A stretch of DNA of 64,000 nt from Bradyrhizobium sediminis (GTDB lineage: Bacteria; Pseudomonadota; Alphaproteobacteria; Rhizobiales; Xanthobacteraceae): the NCBI RefSeq assembly GCF_018736105.1, contig NZ_CP076135.1:496001-560000 (forward strand). Reading direction: 5' to 3'. Shown here piece by piece: positions 45,283 to 53,706 of this stretch. Every line of letters starts with the position of its first letter. The first letter of the stretch is position 1. The translations under genes and the position numbers were made by a program. The notes beneath the pieces were generated by a model. That model saw nothing but the letters and a program-made list of their open reading frames with translations. It was not told where the DNA came from and ran no database searches.

Positions 45283-45459
45283 ATGCTGACCGGTCCCTCA
45301 GATACACTTGCTACTCACAAGTCGACCAGTCCGTGCGAAGGCTTGTTCGGTGCGGAAGAGTTCGTCATCAACCGCTTCAGTCGCAACACAGATCGATGCG
45401 ATTTCGGCATGGTTTTTGAAGTCAGTGAGAAAGCAGTCAGCCTAGGACAAGTCGATTGA
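45283..45459 (+). CDS. possible small protein before the replication-type gene
   Basis: A 58-codon frame whose TGA overlaps the ATG of the following gene (TGATG), suggesting coupling. GGATCGAAG lies upstream. There is no recognisable domain, and base use is not strongly coding, so it could also be a chance frame or leader. Confidence 0.35.
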   Translation: MLTGPSDTLATHKSTSPCEGLFGAEEFVINRFSRNTDRCDFGMVFEVSEKAVSLGQVD

Positions 45460-46202
45460 TGGCGGAGCAATACATCATCCGCGAGCGGCACAAGTCAGGC
45501 TTTTCGGTCCTGTCCAACAAGATTTGGGACGACAACAATCTGAGCGTCGAGGCCAAAGGCACGCTTGGCTACTTGCTGTCGCGCCCCCCCAATTGGCGCG
45601 TTCACCTGACGCAGGTAGCACGAAAACTAAGGGTTGGGAGGGACCGGCTATACCGCATCATCAACGAATGCATCAAGGCTGGCTACATTGTGCGTCGGCA
45701 GGTACGCGAGCACGGCGCATTTAAACCCGTAACCTACTACGTTCGGGATGTTGCATCTTCACCGAGCGCTGGTTTGCCGGACGCGGCCCGTCCGGACGCG
45801 GCTCACCCGGATACGGCAAATCAGGGAGCACTAGTAAGGAATGAGAATTCAACAAAGACTGATTCAAAACAAGTAACAGCATCAAACAAAGGGGCGGCGG
45901 AAGATCACAAGCCCTCGCCGCGTGCCGTGAGAACGGCAGGGCTCGGCAAGGAAGAGATCCCTCGTACCGAGCGGCCAGAGGTAACCCAAACGAGACTGGC
46001 GCATCGACTAGGACGTGGTGACGTGGCCTTCGGTTGGACCATGTTGGGCATGATTGGCGAGGCGCAGTTGAACTATTGGACCGGGCGAGAACGCAACGGG
46101 GACCTTAGTGACAGCGAAATAGCTCGTATGCGTAGGTCGCTTACAGATGCGATGCAGGCGGTAGAGCTCTCGCGCGCGGCGGGTACGAGGACTTCGGCAT
46201 GA
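45459..46202 (+). CDS. phage-type replication/HTH protein
   Basis: 247 residues. The N-terminal domain FSVLSNKIWDDNNLSVEAKGTLGYLLSRPPNWRVHLTQVARKLRVGRDRLYRIINECIKAGYIVR is the winged-helix fold of phage replisome organisers ("helix-turn-helix domain" replication proteins). A Ser/Pro/Ala-rich linker and a helical end follow. It stands before the methyltransferase and small terminase genes, which together look like a prophage remnant. Confidence 0.8.
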   Translation: MAEQYIIRERHKSGFSVLSNKIWDDNNLSVEAKGTLGYLLSRPPNWRVHLTQVARKLRVGRDRLYRIINECIKAGYIVRRQVREHGAFKPVTYYVRDVASSPSAGLPDAARPDAAHPDTANQGALVRNENSTKTDSKQVTASNKGAAEDHKPSPRAVRTAGLGKEEIPRTERPEVTQTRLAHRLGRGDVAFGWTMLGMIGEAQLNYWTGRERNGDLSDSEIARMRRSLTDAMQAVELSRAAGTRTSA

Positions 46203-46243
46203 CAGGCGTTGTGTACTGCCGGACGTCATCACCGTCGCCCCAA

Positions 46244-46292
46244 GGGGGGTGGTCAAATCTTGACCACTCTGCCCTGGCGGACCGGTGGCCCC
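46244..46292. repeat. left copy of repeat flanking the methyltransferase-terminase unit
   Basis: GGGGGGTGGTCAAATCTTGACC and the run ending GCGGACCGGTGGCCCC. It contains the palindrome GGTCAA-ATC-TTGACC (46251-46265). A related copy is at 48162-48213. Confidence 0.6.
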
Positions 46293-46383
46293 GCAACGCG
46301 CATCTTTTCGGGAGTTTCCGAATTATTTTTTTTCTCAGTGGGCTGGTGAAAGTATCGTGAAATTACGGAGAGAGGGGGTGGGC

Positions 46384-47688
46384 ATGGCTGTTGATGGAAA
46401 CGATAGTCACTTGACCGGGACAGTGGAATGCAAAGCGACAGACGACGATTTGCAACGGCTGCAAATCGAATACTGGCCCATCGATAGGCTGATCCCCTAC
46501 GCGCGGAATGCTCGAACGCACAGCGAGACTCAGGTTGCGGAAATCGCCGGCAGCATCAGATCGTTCGGATTCTCAAATCCAATCCAAGTCAGTTCAGCGG
46601 GAGACATAGTTGCCGGGCACGGTCGGCTTGCTGCCGCACGAAAGCTGGGGCTCTCAGAGGTGCCGGTGGTCGTATTGCCGCTGTCGGATTTGAACCGCCG
46701 GCAATTGGTTCTCGCCGACAACAGGATCGCCATGAACGCCGGCTGGGATAATCAAATGCTCAGCCTTGAGCTTGCTGATCTGTCGGCCATGGGAGCCAAT
46801 CTTTCGGCGCTCGGCTTTACTACAAAAGAATTGGCGTTTGCCTTCTCATCGGTGCAAGGCGGTCTTACCGACGAGGACCAGATACCTGAAGTCGCCGAGG
46901 TCGCGATTTCGCGGCCGGGCGACATTTGGCAACTCGGGCCACATCGGATTGCATGCGGTGACAGCAGGGATGAAAAGCTGGTGGAGGCGCTCTTTGCTGG
47001 CACTGTTCCGCAGCTCATGGTTACGGACCCTCCTTACGGCGTGCAATACGATCCAGAATGGCGTCACCGTCGTGGCGTCAGCAATTCGGCCCGAAAGAAC
47101 AAAATCAAAAACGACGAGATCGCTGACTGGACGCCGACCTGGGATATCTTCCAAGGCGAGATCGCTTATGTCTGGCATGGAGCGCTTCGGTCGACCATTG
47201 TTGCCGAGAGCCTCGCCAAGAGCGGGTTTACTATTCGGGCCCAGATCATTTGGGCCAAGGAGAGGCTGGTGATGAGTCAGGGCGACTATCACTGGCAACA
47301 CGAGCCCTGCTGGTACGCAGTACGAAAGAAGGGCAACTGGACAGGAGACCGAAAGCAAACCACGCTCTGGACAATCGGCAGCGGCGGACAGGACGCCAAA
47401 ACCGAGCACGCGACCCAGAAGCCCGTGGAGTGCATGCGCAGGCCCATGCTGAACAATTCCATTCCCGGGCAGGCGATCTACGAACCCTTCCTTGGTAGCG
47501 GTACCACCCTAATTGCTGCGCAGTCCTGCGGGCGCGCCTGCCTTGGCATCGAGATTGATCCTCTCTTCGTTGACCTCGCCATTCGGCGTTGGCAAGCCTT
47601 CACCGGTGAGGAAGCAGTCCGCGCAAGCGATGGCCTGAGCTTCGATGCCCTTTGCCCAGAAGCCCAATCGAGCGAGGAAGCGTCGTGA
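46384..47688 (+). CDS. ParB-domain DNA methyltransferase (N6/N4 type)
   Basis: 434 residues. The N-terminal ParB-like domain (LIPYARNARTHSETQVAEIAGSIRSFGFSNPIQVSSAGDIVAGHGRLAAARKL) is followed by the methyltransferase with motif IV TDPPYG (residues about 216-221) and, near the C-terminus, motif I FLGSGTTLIAA, the beta-class order. AGGGGGTGGGC precedes ATG 46384. It is a common phage-borne orphan methyltransferase that may protect phage DNA. TGATG overlap couples it to the terminase gene. Confidence 0.93.
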   Translation: MAVDGNDSHLTGTVECKATDDDLQRLQIEYWPIDRLIPYARNARTHSETQVAEIAGSIRSFGFSNPIQVSSAGDIVAGHGRLAAARKLGLSEVPVVVLPLSDLNRRQLVLADNRIAMNAGWDNQMLSLELADLSAMGANLSALGFTTKELAFAFSSVQGGLTDEDQIPEVAEVAISRPGDIWQLGPHRIACGDSRDEKLVEALFAGTVPQLMVTDPPYGVQYDPEWRHRRGVSNSARKNKIKNDEIADWTPTWDIFQGEIAYVWHGALRSTIVAESLAKSGFTIRAQIIWAKERLVMSQGDYHWQHEPCWYAVRKKGNWTGDRKQTTLWTIGSGGQDAKTEHATQKPVECMRRPMLNNSIPGQAIYEPFLGSGTTLIAAQSCGRACLGIEIDPLFVDLAIRRWQAFTGEEAVRASDGLSFDALCPEAQSSEEAS

Positions 47689-48170
47689 TGCGCGGCCGTC
47701 GCCCCACACCAACAAGGATCAAGGTATTGACTGGCAATCCCGGCAAGCGCCCGCTGAATCCGCACGAGCCGCGGCCTGAGCCCGCGCTTCCTGAATGTCC
47801 GGCTGAGCTGAGTCCGCTCGCAAGGCGGGAATGGGAACGTCTCAGCGCCGAACTCGTAAAGCTCGACCTGGTAACGCATCTCGATCGCGGCGCCTTGGCT
47901 GCCTATTGCGGAGCGTACGCGCTTTGGGCGGAAGCGATGGAACAGGTTCAGAAATTCGGGACCATGGTGAAATCGCCGACAGGCTATCCGATTCAGTCCC
48001 CATACCTGGCGATTGCGAATAGGCAGGCTGAGATCATGCTGCGCGTAGCAACCGAGTTTGGCTTCACCCCAGCCAGCCGTAGCCGCATATCAGCTCCACC
48101 GGTCAACGAGCTTCCACTCCTTCAATTGAGAATGGATGAATACGAAGAGGAGCCAGGGGGCGGGGGGTAG
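47688..48170 (+). CDS. phage terminase small subunit, P27 family
   Basis: 160 residues. The start RGRRPTPTRIKVLTGNPGKRPLNPHEP and the block LARREWERLSAELVKLDLVTHLDRGALAAYCGAYALWAEA are the P27-family signature. ATG 47688 shares a base with the methyltransferase stop. The large subunit that should follow is absent, so this is a prophage remnant, or the packaging gene of an element that uses another phage. Confidence 0.92.
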   Translation: MRGRRPTPTRIKVLTGNPGKRPLNPHEPRPEPALPECPAELSPLARREWERLSAELVKLDLVTHLDRGALAAYCGAYALWAEAMEQVQKFGTMVKSPTGYPIQSPYLAIANRQAEIMLRVATEFGFTPASRSRISAPPVNELPLLQLRMDEYEEEPGGGG

Positions 48171-48213
48171 GTCAAATCTCTACCAAGCAGAGCAGCGCGG
48201 ACCGGTGGCTCCC
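48162..48213. repeat. right copy of repeat flanking the methyltransferase-terminase unit
   Basis: GGGGGGTAGGTCAAATCTCTACC and the run ending GCGGACCGGTGGCTCCC. It aligns with 46244-46292, and begins inside the final codons of the terminase gene. Confidence 0.6.
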
Positions 48214-48479
48214 TCATTCAGGGATTTTTTTCTGCTGCACGCACTTTTTCATCTGGTTAGTTGACAGCTGTTCGACGTCGCTCAACTGCTTGAAAGCAAA
48301 AACAATAGGAGTTTCAGTATCTTGAAATGAGAGGGTGTTGCTTTGCTCGGGTTTGAAAGGGTCGTTGCTGGCATTTTTCACCTATTATTTTTCCGAGCGG
48401 TGATTGCCGAGTCGTAGCTTGGAAAAATTGTCGCGAAATTAGGTAGGGGGAGGGTCGGGCGACCGCACGAGCACAGAGA
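48171..48479. other. non-coding region after the small terminase gene
   Basis: 309 bp. It holds the right repeat copy and an AT-richer stretch (GAAAGCAAAAACAATAGG, TATTATTTTTCC). A second echo of the left side is seen: TTGTCGCGAAATTAGGTAGGGGGAGG near 48429 resembles TATCGTGAAATTACGGAGAGAGGGGG near 46353. This suggests duplication of the block in which the large terminase gene is normally found. Confidence 0.45.
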
Positions 48480-49376
48480 TCACAATCTGCACGAAAACCT
48501 ATTCATCGCGCTCATGAACTGGATGCGCGGATCAATCTCCCGCAGATAAACCTCCGTTCGCAAGAACTCGATCTCTGCTGTCTGATTGGCCTCATCCACA
48601 TCAACGTACCAGGAGCGCGGCCTTCCGTCGGAGCCATCGCTCCATCGATAGCCGCGCTTCTTCAGCGTGTCCTTCAGTTCGAATGGAGCCTGTTCGGCCC
48701 AAATACGAACGGTCTTGCGGCGGGCCCGTTCAAGCAGGATTGCAAAGGCGGATCGGTTCAGCTTGGGAACATCGGATGCCAGGATTTCCATCAAAGCCCT
48801 GCAATCGTCGACGGCGCGATGCGCTTGGTGGAACAAGCCTACGCCTGCTAACAGATATCCAAGCCGCGATCCGTCAAAGCCGTGTTTGCGCCATTCCACC
48901 TCGGTCGCCGAGCATGCCCAAGGTTTGCGTTCGAACACTGGCCAGTAGCGCTCCGCAAACTTTCGGTCGAAGTTGGCATTGTGGGCGATGGTTAGAGCCG
49001 CATTCGAGACAAAGGAAGCGACGGCATCCGGGTCAATGCGATGTCCCGCCACCATTTCGTCGGTGATGTGCGTGAGCTCGACCACTTCTTCCGGTATCGG
49101 GATCGATGGCTCGTTGAATGACGAAAACACGCCCGTGACAGCTGCCATTCTATCGTCCGGCAGATAGGTGAATTTGACCATCGCAAGCTCTATAACTTCG
49201 TCTTGCGAGGTATTCAGGCCGGTGGTTTCGACATCGAGCAAAATGCCCGTCCTAGTCTCCTGTCCTTCGCGGGGTGCAAACTCGTCTCTCGGGACCAGCT
49301 TGCGGAGAACGCGATAGTCGGGCGACCGAGCTAGCGTCTCAGCCATTTCTGCCAGATTGATGTTTTCCAACGACAT
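48480..49376 (-). CDS. DnaQ-like 3'-5' exonuclease
   Basis: 298 residues. The DEDDh motifs are intact: ILLDVETTGLN (Asp, Glu), IAHNANFDRKFAE (Asp) and HRAVDDCRALM (His, Asp). The C-terminal 80 residues (LKKRGYRWSDGSDGRPRSWYVDV) form a DUF3799-like or DpnD-like extension found in phage- and island-encoded exonucleases. ATG 49376. It diverges from the restriction gene across 99 bp and may process DNA in the same defence locus. Confidence 0.88.
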   Translation of the reverse strand: MSLENINLAEMAETLARSPDYRVLRKLVPRDEFAPREGQETRTGILLDVETTGLNTSQDEVIELAMVKFTYLPDDRMAAVTGVFSSFNEPSIPIPEEVVELTHITDEMVAGHRIDPDAVASFVSNAALTIAHNANFDRKFAERYWPVFERKPWACSATEVEWRKHGFDGSRLGYLLAGVGLFHQAHRAVDDCRALMEILASDVPKLNRSAFAILLERARRKTVRIWAEQAPFELKDTLKKRGYRWSDGSDGRPRSWYVDVDEANQTAEIEFLRTEVYLREIDPRIQFMSAMNRFSCRL

Positions 49377-49475
49377 GGTATCGACCGTTGATTGCGGGGT
49401 GCGGCGCCGAGGGTCTTGGCGCAGGCGTCAATGTCGCCTTTAAAGTAGCCCGCGTGCTAGCGCCAGGTGGAAGCA

Positions 49476-50690
49476 ATGCGCATTATTCCCAGCGAGCTGT
49501 TGTCTTCATCAGACCTCATCATCGACGCCGTATATGAGGGCGGTAGGAGCGGGAACGCCGCCGACGATCCTATTTCAAAGGTTTTGCAAGGGGTTGGGAA
49601 CCAGGGCGGCTTTCGAGCCGCCGGCCGCGGTGAGGATAGAACGCTCGTCGTTCTGTATACCAGCGGTGAAGATCAGGATTGGCCTGATACGCTGGACTTG
49701 AATACGGGTCAGTTCGTTTACTTCGGCGACAACAAGAAGCCAGGACATGAACTCCATGATACCCAGCGTGGCGGCAACAGGATCCTGAGGCGGACTTTTG
49801 AGCTCCTGCACACATCGCCCCCGATGCGCGAGAAAATCCCACCTTTCCTTATCTTCAAGAAGTATCCGACGCCTCGCAGCAGCCGATCGGTGCAATTCAA
49901 AGGGCTGGCGGTGCCTGGGTTTACAGGTCTCCCATCGACGGCTGATCTCGTTGCCGTCTGGAGAACCGCGGAAGGGCAGCGCTTTCAGAATTACCGCGCC
50001 GTCTTCACTGTATTGAACGCGTCAGTCGTCGCGCGTTCGTGGCTGCAGGAGCTGAGCAACGGGAATAATGCCAGCTTGGCCTCGGCGCCGCCCGCTTGGC
50101 AGAGTTGGGTGAAAACAGGACGCGCGCAAGCCCTGGCGTCAGAGAGTACGACATCGATCAGGAGTGTCGATCAGCAGCGGCCCGATAGCGCCACGAAGGC
50201 AGATATATTGCGAGTCGTATTCGAATATTTCGAGCAGGCGCCAATTGCATTCGAGGCGTTCGCTGCTCGCATCTTTCAAATGCACGATCCGCGTGTAATC
50301 GTCGACACCATCACGCGGGGCAGCGTTGACGGCGGCCGTGACGCGGTCGGGCGATACTTGCTCGGCCTGGCAGACGATCCGGTCTATGCCGAATTTTCGC
50401 TAGAAGCCAAGTGTTACCAACCTGGGTTAGATGAAGCGACTATCAATACCGTGGGTGTTCGGGAAGTTTCACGCTTGATCTCTCGCATACGCCACCGGCA
50501 GTTCGGGGTGCTCGTAACCACATCGGTAATTGCGCGCCAAGCCTATGAAGAGGTGCGCGAGGATCGCCATCCGATCGTATTTCTCAGCGGCAAAGATATC
50601 GCCGATATTTTGGTTGCGAATGGATTCAGCACGGCGGCCGCAGTTCGCACACTACTAGAGACAGAGTTTTCACTGGCGCCTTCGTCATAG
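49476..50690 (+). CDS. AspBHI-like modification-dependent restriction endonuclease
   Basis: 404 residues. The N-terminal domain (LIIDAVYEGGRSGNAADDPISKVLQ, VVLYTSGEDQDWPDTLDLNTGQFVYFGDN) fits the AspBHI-type SRA-like recogniser of modified cytosine. The C-terminal Mrr-type nuclease has FEAFAARIFQMHD, SVDGGRDAVGRYLLG and FSLEAKCYQ, giving the D-(E)xK catalytic set. AGGTGGA precedes ATG 49476; GTG 49467 is less likely. It should cut DNA bearing 5-methylcytosine, as type IV systems do against modified phage. Confidence 0.88.
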   Translation: MRIIPSELLSSSDLIIDAVYEGGRSGNAADDPISKVLQGVGNQGGFRAAGRGEDRTLVVLYTSGEDQDWPDTLDLNTGQFVYFGDNKKPGHELHDTQRGGNRILRRTFELLHTSPPMREKIPPFLIFKKYPTPRSSRSVQFKGLAVPGFTGLPSTADLVAVWRTAEGQRFQNYRAVFTVLNASVVARSWLQELSNGNNASLASAPPAWQSWVKTGRAQALASESTTSIRSVDQQRPDSATKADILRVVFEYFEQAPIAFEAFAARIFQMHDPRVIVDTITRGSVDGGRDAVGRYLLGLADDPVYAEFSLEAKCYQPGLDEATINTVGVREVSRLISRIRHRQFGVLVTTSVIARQAYEEVREDRHPIVFLSGKDIADILVANGFSTAAAVRTLLETEFSLAPSS

Positions 50691-50757
50691 GTCGGGGTGC
50701 TCAGGCGCCGGGGTTCATGCAGTTGGCCCGTCTCAGTGTCGGCCAATGGCCGACCCA

Positions 50758-50781
50758 TTCCATAACACCAATTTGCCGAAT
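50758..50781. repeat. family-2 dif-like motif, copy C
   Basis: TTCCATAAC-ACCAA-TTTGCCGAAT. Upstream is the palindrome GTCGGCCAATGGCCGAC (50739-50755), which occupies the place of the TTGGCGCAAAGCGGACGTTC repeat found before copy E. Confidence 0.6.
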
Positions 50782-50869
50782 CTTGCTGCCATGGTCGCTG
50801 CCTGCGACGTGAGTTCATCAGGAGGAACGCTCCCCCAAGCCCGTTACGCCCGCCGGACAGACCGCATCG

Positions 50870-51895
50870 CTAGGACGCGATCGCTTTCACAAATCCGGGG
50901 AGCGCATACTTCAATGCGATGCCGGCATTGTGGGAGGAAGGAAACTCCTGCCTATAGATGGATGATGCTTCGTCGGGAAAGTGGCAAACGCGATTTGGTA
51001 TCGCCGTAACGTAGATGAAGGCTGGATCATCTTTCTCCCACATTGAACGAATGACCCCGTGGGTCGTTTCAACGGAGCTTATGTTGGTGGCGCCTGCCGC
51101 CTTTGCGAGCCCGATTGCCTTCGTGTCGATGCCGCAATACGCAGCTCCGGCGCCTCCGCCCGAAAGAGAGGGGATATTTACCGAACTGATACCGACACCA
51201 TCGGGTGCTATGAGCAATTGAAGGAAGCCGGCGGGACGGTTCGGTGGAGGAATCATCTCGCCCGTAATGGCGTCCAGCATCTTTTGGTCGGACGCCACGT
51301 TTGTGAAAAACGATACGGGCGTCTTGCTTGGAATGAGCTTCTCCATCTTGTTCGGCCATCCCCAATTGCCGCCTTGAGCTCCGTCCACATCTTTTGCAGC
51401 GTCATGAATGAAAATCGTTCCACCGATTGTTGCGCATCCATTGTTTGAGGCAGCTCCCGGATAGCCAGCCGTACCAAACGCAATCACCCCATCCGGCACC
51501 TGACCATACTTCGTTATTGCCGCCATAGCGGCTACCTTGGCCGCACTCTCCCCTTTGACACTGGCGAGATCGTCGATACACCAAATCTCCACCGTTGCCA
51601 CGGCGGCGTTCCCGGACGTGGCATTGCGTACGTCGATTAGGCAGCGCGGCTCTGTGCTATTCTGCGGAGGTGGCGGGTAAGCCGGATCCTTGGAGGCGGC
51701 GACCTTGTAGGGATAACTCAGGTACGGATTTTGTTTCATTTGATTTGTCATTGCGGCCATGAGGCCATCCGCCTCGTGGTAACGATTGGCGACCACGACA
51801 ATACGCAGCTTCTTGCTTGTTTGGGCACGCAAAAGGCTGGGGGCGCTGATCAGTGCTGCGCCGGCGTTCGCCAGAAAGACTCTTCGGTTGTACAT
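50870..51895 (-). CDS. exported nucleoside-phosphorylase-like protein
   Basis: 341 residues. The N-terminus NRRVFLANAGAALISAPSLLRAQ is a twin-arginine-like signal peptide. The mature part has QVPDGVIAFGTAGYPG, CATIGGTIFIHDA and a late NISSVETTHGVIRSMWE, arranged as in PNP/UDP-phosphorylase-fold proteins (the last segment resembles the ME-x-E substrate loop, here VETTHG). Export of such a fold is unusual. ATG 51895 is chosen; the longer frame adds 20 residues before the signal. It lies between family-2 motifs C and D. Confidence 0.6.
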   Translation of the reverse strand: MYNRRVFLANAGAALISAPSLLRAQTSKKLRIVVVANRYHEADGLMAAMTNQMKQNPYLSYPYKVAASKDPAYPPPPQNSTEPRCLIDVRNATSGNAAVATVEIWCIDDLASVKGESAAKVAAMAAITKYGQVPDGVIAFGTAGYPGAASNNGCATIGGTIFIHDAAKDVDGAQGGNWGWPNKMEKLIPSKTPVSFFTNVASDQKMLDAITGEMIPPPNRPAGFLQLLIAPDGVGISSVNIPSLSGGGAGAAYCGIDTKAIGLAKAAGATNISSVETTHGVIRSMWEKDDPAFIYVTAIPNRVCHFPDEASSIYRQEFPSSHNAGIALKYALPGFVKAIAS

Positions 51896-52265
51896 GACTT
51901 TGGTTCCGAGAATTGACGGCGCGACACATAAATTCAGCGAATGATCCCGTCGCACGACTTGTACGCGGCAGTATTATTTTTTTGTGCGGACGGCGGCCTA
52001 TGAACTGGTTTTGGCGCGATCTAATGCATGCATTTGTCGCCTCCGAAAAAATTCGCAAGATATTACCAGAAGTAGTATTCTGACAGCCGAATAACCTGGA
52101 CGCAAGCGCGATGAGGCGCAACCAGCTGAAATTGGTGATAGCCCTAGGACCGCAACCTTCTCGCGTCCCCTGGCCGACGAAAGGTACGAACAGACGCTAG
52201 CCGCAGATTTAGGCTCCCGCCAGGTTTTGTTGATGTCACATCCGTGTCGGCCACTGACCGACTTC

Positions 52266-52289
52266 TTCCATAACATCTGATCCGCGAAT
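52266..52289. repeat. family-2 dif-like motif, copy D
   Basis: TTCCATAAC-ATCTG-ATCCGCGAAT, the same spacing as the other four copies, 8 bp from the left 20-bp direct repeat. Confidence 0.65.
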
Positions 52290-52297
52290 GACTGGTC

Positions 52298-52317
52298 TTG
52301 GCGCAAAGCGGACGTTC
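52298..52317. repeat. left 20-bp direct repeat bounding the catabolic cluster
   Basis: TTGGCGCAAAGCGGACGTTC, identical to 58286-58305 in the same orientation. The aromatic cluster lies exactly between the two copies. Confidence 0.75.
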
Positions 52318-52440
52318 GGATCCGTGCACTGCGCTCGAAGAAGGAGCGTGGATGAGAAGATCAAATCTACCGTATTCACGGTTTTCCTAGCAGCCGTGCC
52401 GAAAGCCGCGGCGACGGGCGGAACGTGAGTGTGCCTGTTA

Positions 52441-53649
52441 TCATTTCACGAGACTGCATTTGCTGCGGTCGAGCGGGCGGAACGCTTGGTCGGGCGGAAT
52501 CGTCGCGACGAGTTTCACGAAATCCCACGGTCCCTTGGATTCATCCGGCGTCTTGACCTGAACCAGATAGAGATCGTGCACCATGCGCTGATCCTCGCGG
52601 ATCCGGCCATTTTGGGTGTAAGCGTCCGAGACCGGCGTGGCCTTCATCTTCGCCATGACAGTCGCGCCGTCGTCCGACCCGGTGTCCTTCACCGCCTGCA
52701 AATAGTGACGCACGGCTGAATAGACGCCGGCTTGGATTTGCGAGGGCATCGCGTTGCGGCGCGCATAGAAGGCATCGGAGAAGCGGCGCGCAGCGGGGGA
52801 GACGTCCTCGAAGAAGCTGGTGAGAATCAGATCGCCGCGCGTCGCCTTCAGCCCAACAGCATGGATGTCGACATTCTGGAAGGACATCGGCACGATCTTC
52901 ATGCCTTGGGCAACAAGCCCGAATTCCTCCGCCTGCTTGATGGCGGTGGCGTTGTCGCCGGCGACATTGATCGCCAAAATCTTTGCGCCTGACGACTGCG
53001 CCTGCAGCAGGAAAGAACTGTAGTCCGGCGTCCCCAACTGTGCCTTGACGCTGCCGGCGACGGTGCCGCCCAGCTCCACGATCCGCGCCCGCGCGGTCGC
53101 CTCGATCGAATGTCCGAAGGCGTAGTCGCCGGTGATGAAGAACCAGGGCTCCTTGCCGGACTGCATGATGCCCGACACCACGGCGGTCGCGGTGGAGTAG
53201 GCGTCGTGCGTCCATTGTACGCTGGTCGGCGCGCAGGCCTCGTCGGTGAGCTGGTTGGCGCCGGCGCCGGAGATCAGAAAGATCCTGCCATTGGCGCGTA
53301 CGAGCTCTTGCACCGCGAGTGATGCGCCCGAGCTGCCGCCATCCGCTATCGCCTGGACGCCGTCATTGAACCATTTGCGGGCGAGCGATGCTGCAATGTC
53401 CGGCTTGTTCTGATGGTCGGCCTGCAAAATCTCGATCGGCTTGCCGCCGATCTTGCCGCCGAACTCTTCGGTCGCCATTCGCGCCGCTTCGGCCGAGCCC
53501 GCTCCCATGGCGGTTGCGAAGATGCCGTTCATGTCGGTGAGCACGCCGATACGGATGGCGTCACCCTTGATCTCGGCGTGCGCGGCCGGAGCCGTGAGAA
53601 TGAGAGTGATTAGCAATGTGGCGCCGAATTTGGTGCGGTAGCTGGCCAT
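52441..53649 (-). CDS. ABC transporter substrate-binding protein (branched-chain type)
   Basis: 402 residues. A signal peptide (MASYRTKFGATLLITLILTAPAAHAE) is followed by a type I periplasmic binding fold: IRIGVLTDMNGIFATAMGAGSAEAARMA and NARARIVELGG-like segments of LivK proteins. In such clusters the ligand is often an aromatic acid rather than an amino acid. No permease or ATPase genes are in the window, so the partner genes must be elsewhere. It is the last gene of the catabolic operon (57 bp after the FAA hydrolase gene). Confidence 0.92.
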   Translation of the reverse strand: MASYRTKFGATLLITLILTAPAAHAEIKGDAIRIGVLTDMNGIFATAMGAGSAEAARMATEEFGGKIGGKPIEILQADHQNKPDIAASLARKWFNDGVQAIADGGSSGASLAVQELVRANGRIFLISGAGANQLTDEACAPTSVQWTHDAYSTATAVVSGIMQSGKEPWFFITGDYAFGHSIEATARARIVELGGTVAGSVKAQLGTPDYSSFLLQAQSSGAKILAINVAGDNATAIKQAEEFGLVAQGMKIVPMSFQNVDIHAVGLKATRGDLILTSFFEDVSPAARRFSDAFYARRNAMPSQIQAGVYSAVRHYLQAVKDTGSDDGATVMAKMKATPVSDAYTQNGRIREDQRMVHDLYLVQVKTPDESKGPWDFVKLVATIPPDQAFRPLDRSKCSLVK

Positions 53650-53706
53650 GTCGTTTCCTCGGAGCGTTATGTTGTTTCTGTGCTGTTTTGGAGTGGGGCC
53701 CGCGCC

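Larger units (their letters stand above)
51896..52440. other. intergenic region carrying family-2 motif D
   Basis: 545 bp without a convincing gene. The short minus-strand frames are low in signature. It holds family-2 motif D (52266-52289) and the left direct repeat (52298-52317). GC is lower than in the flanking catabolic genes. Confidence 0.5.
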
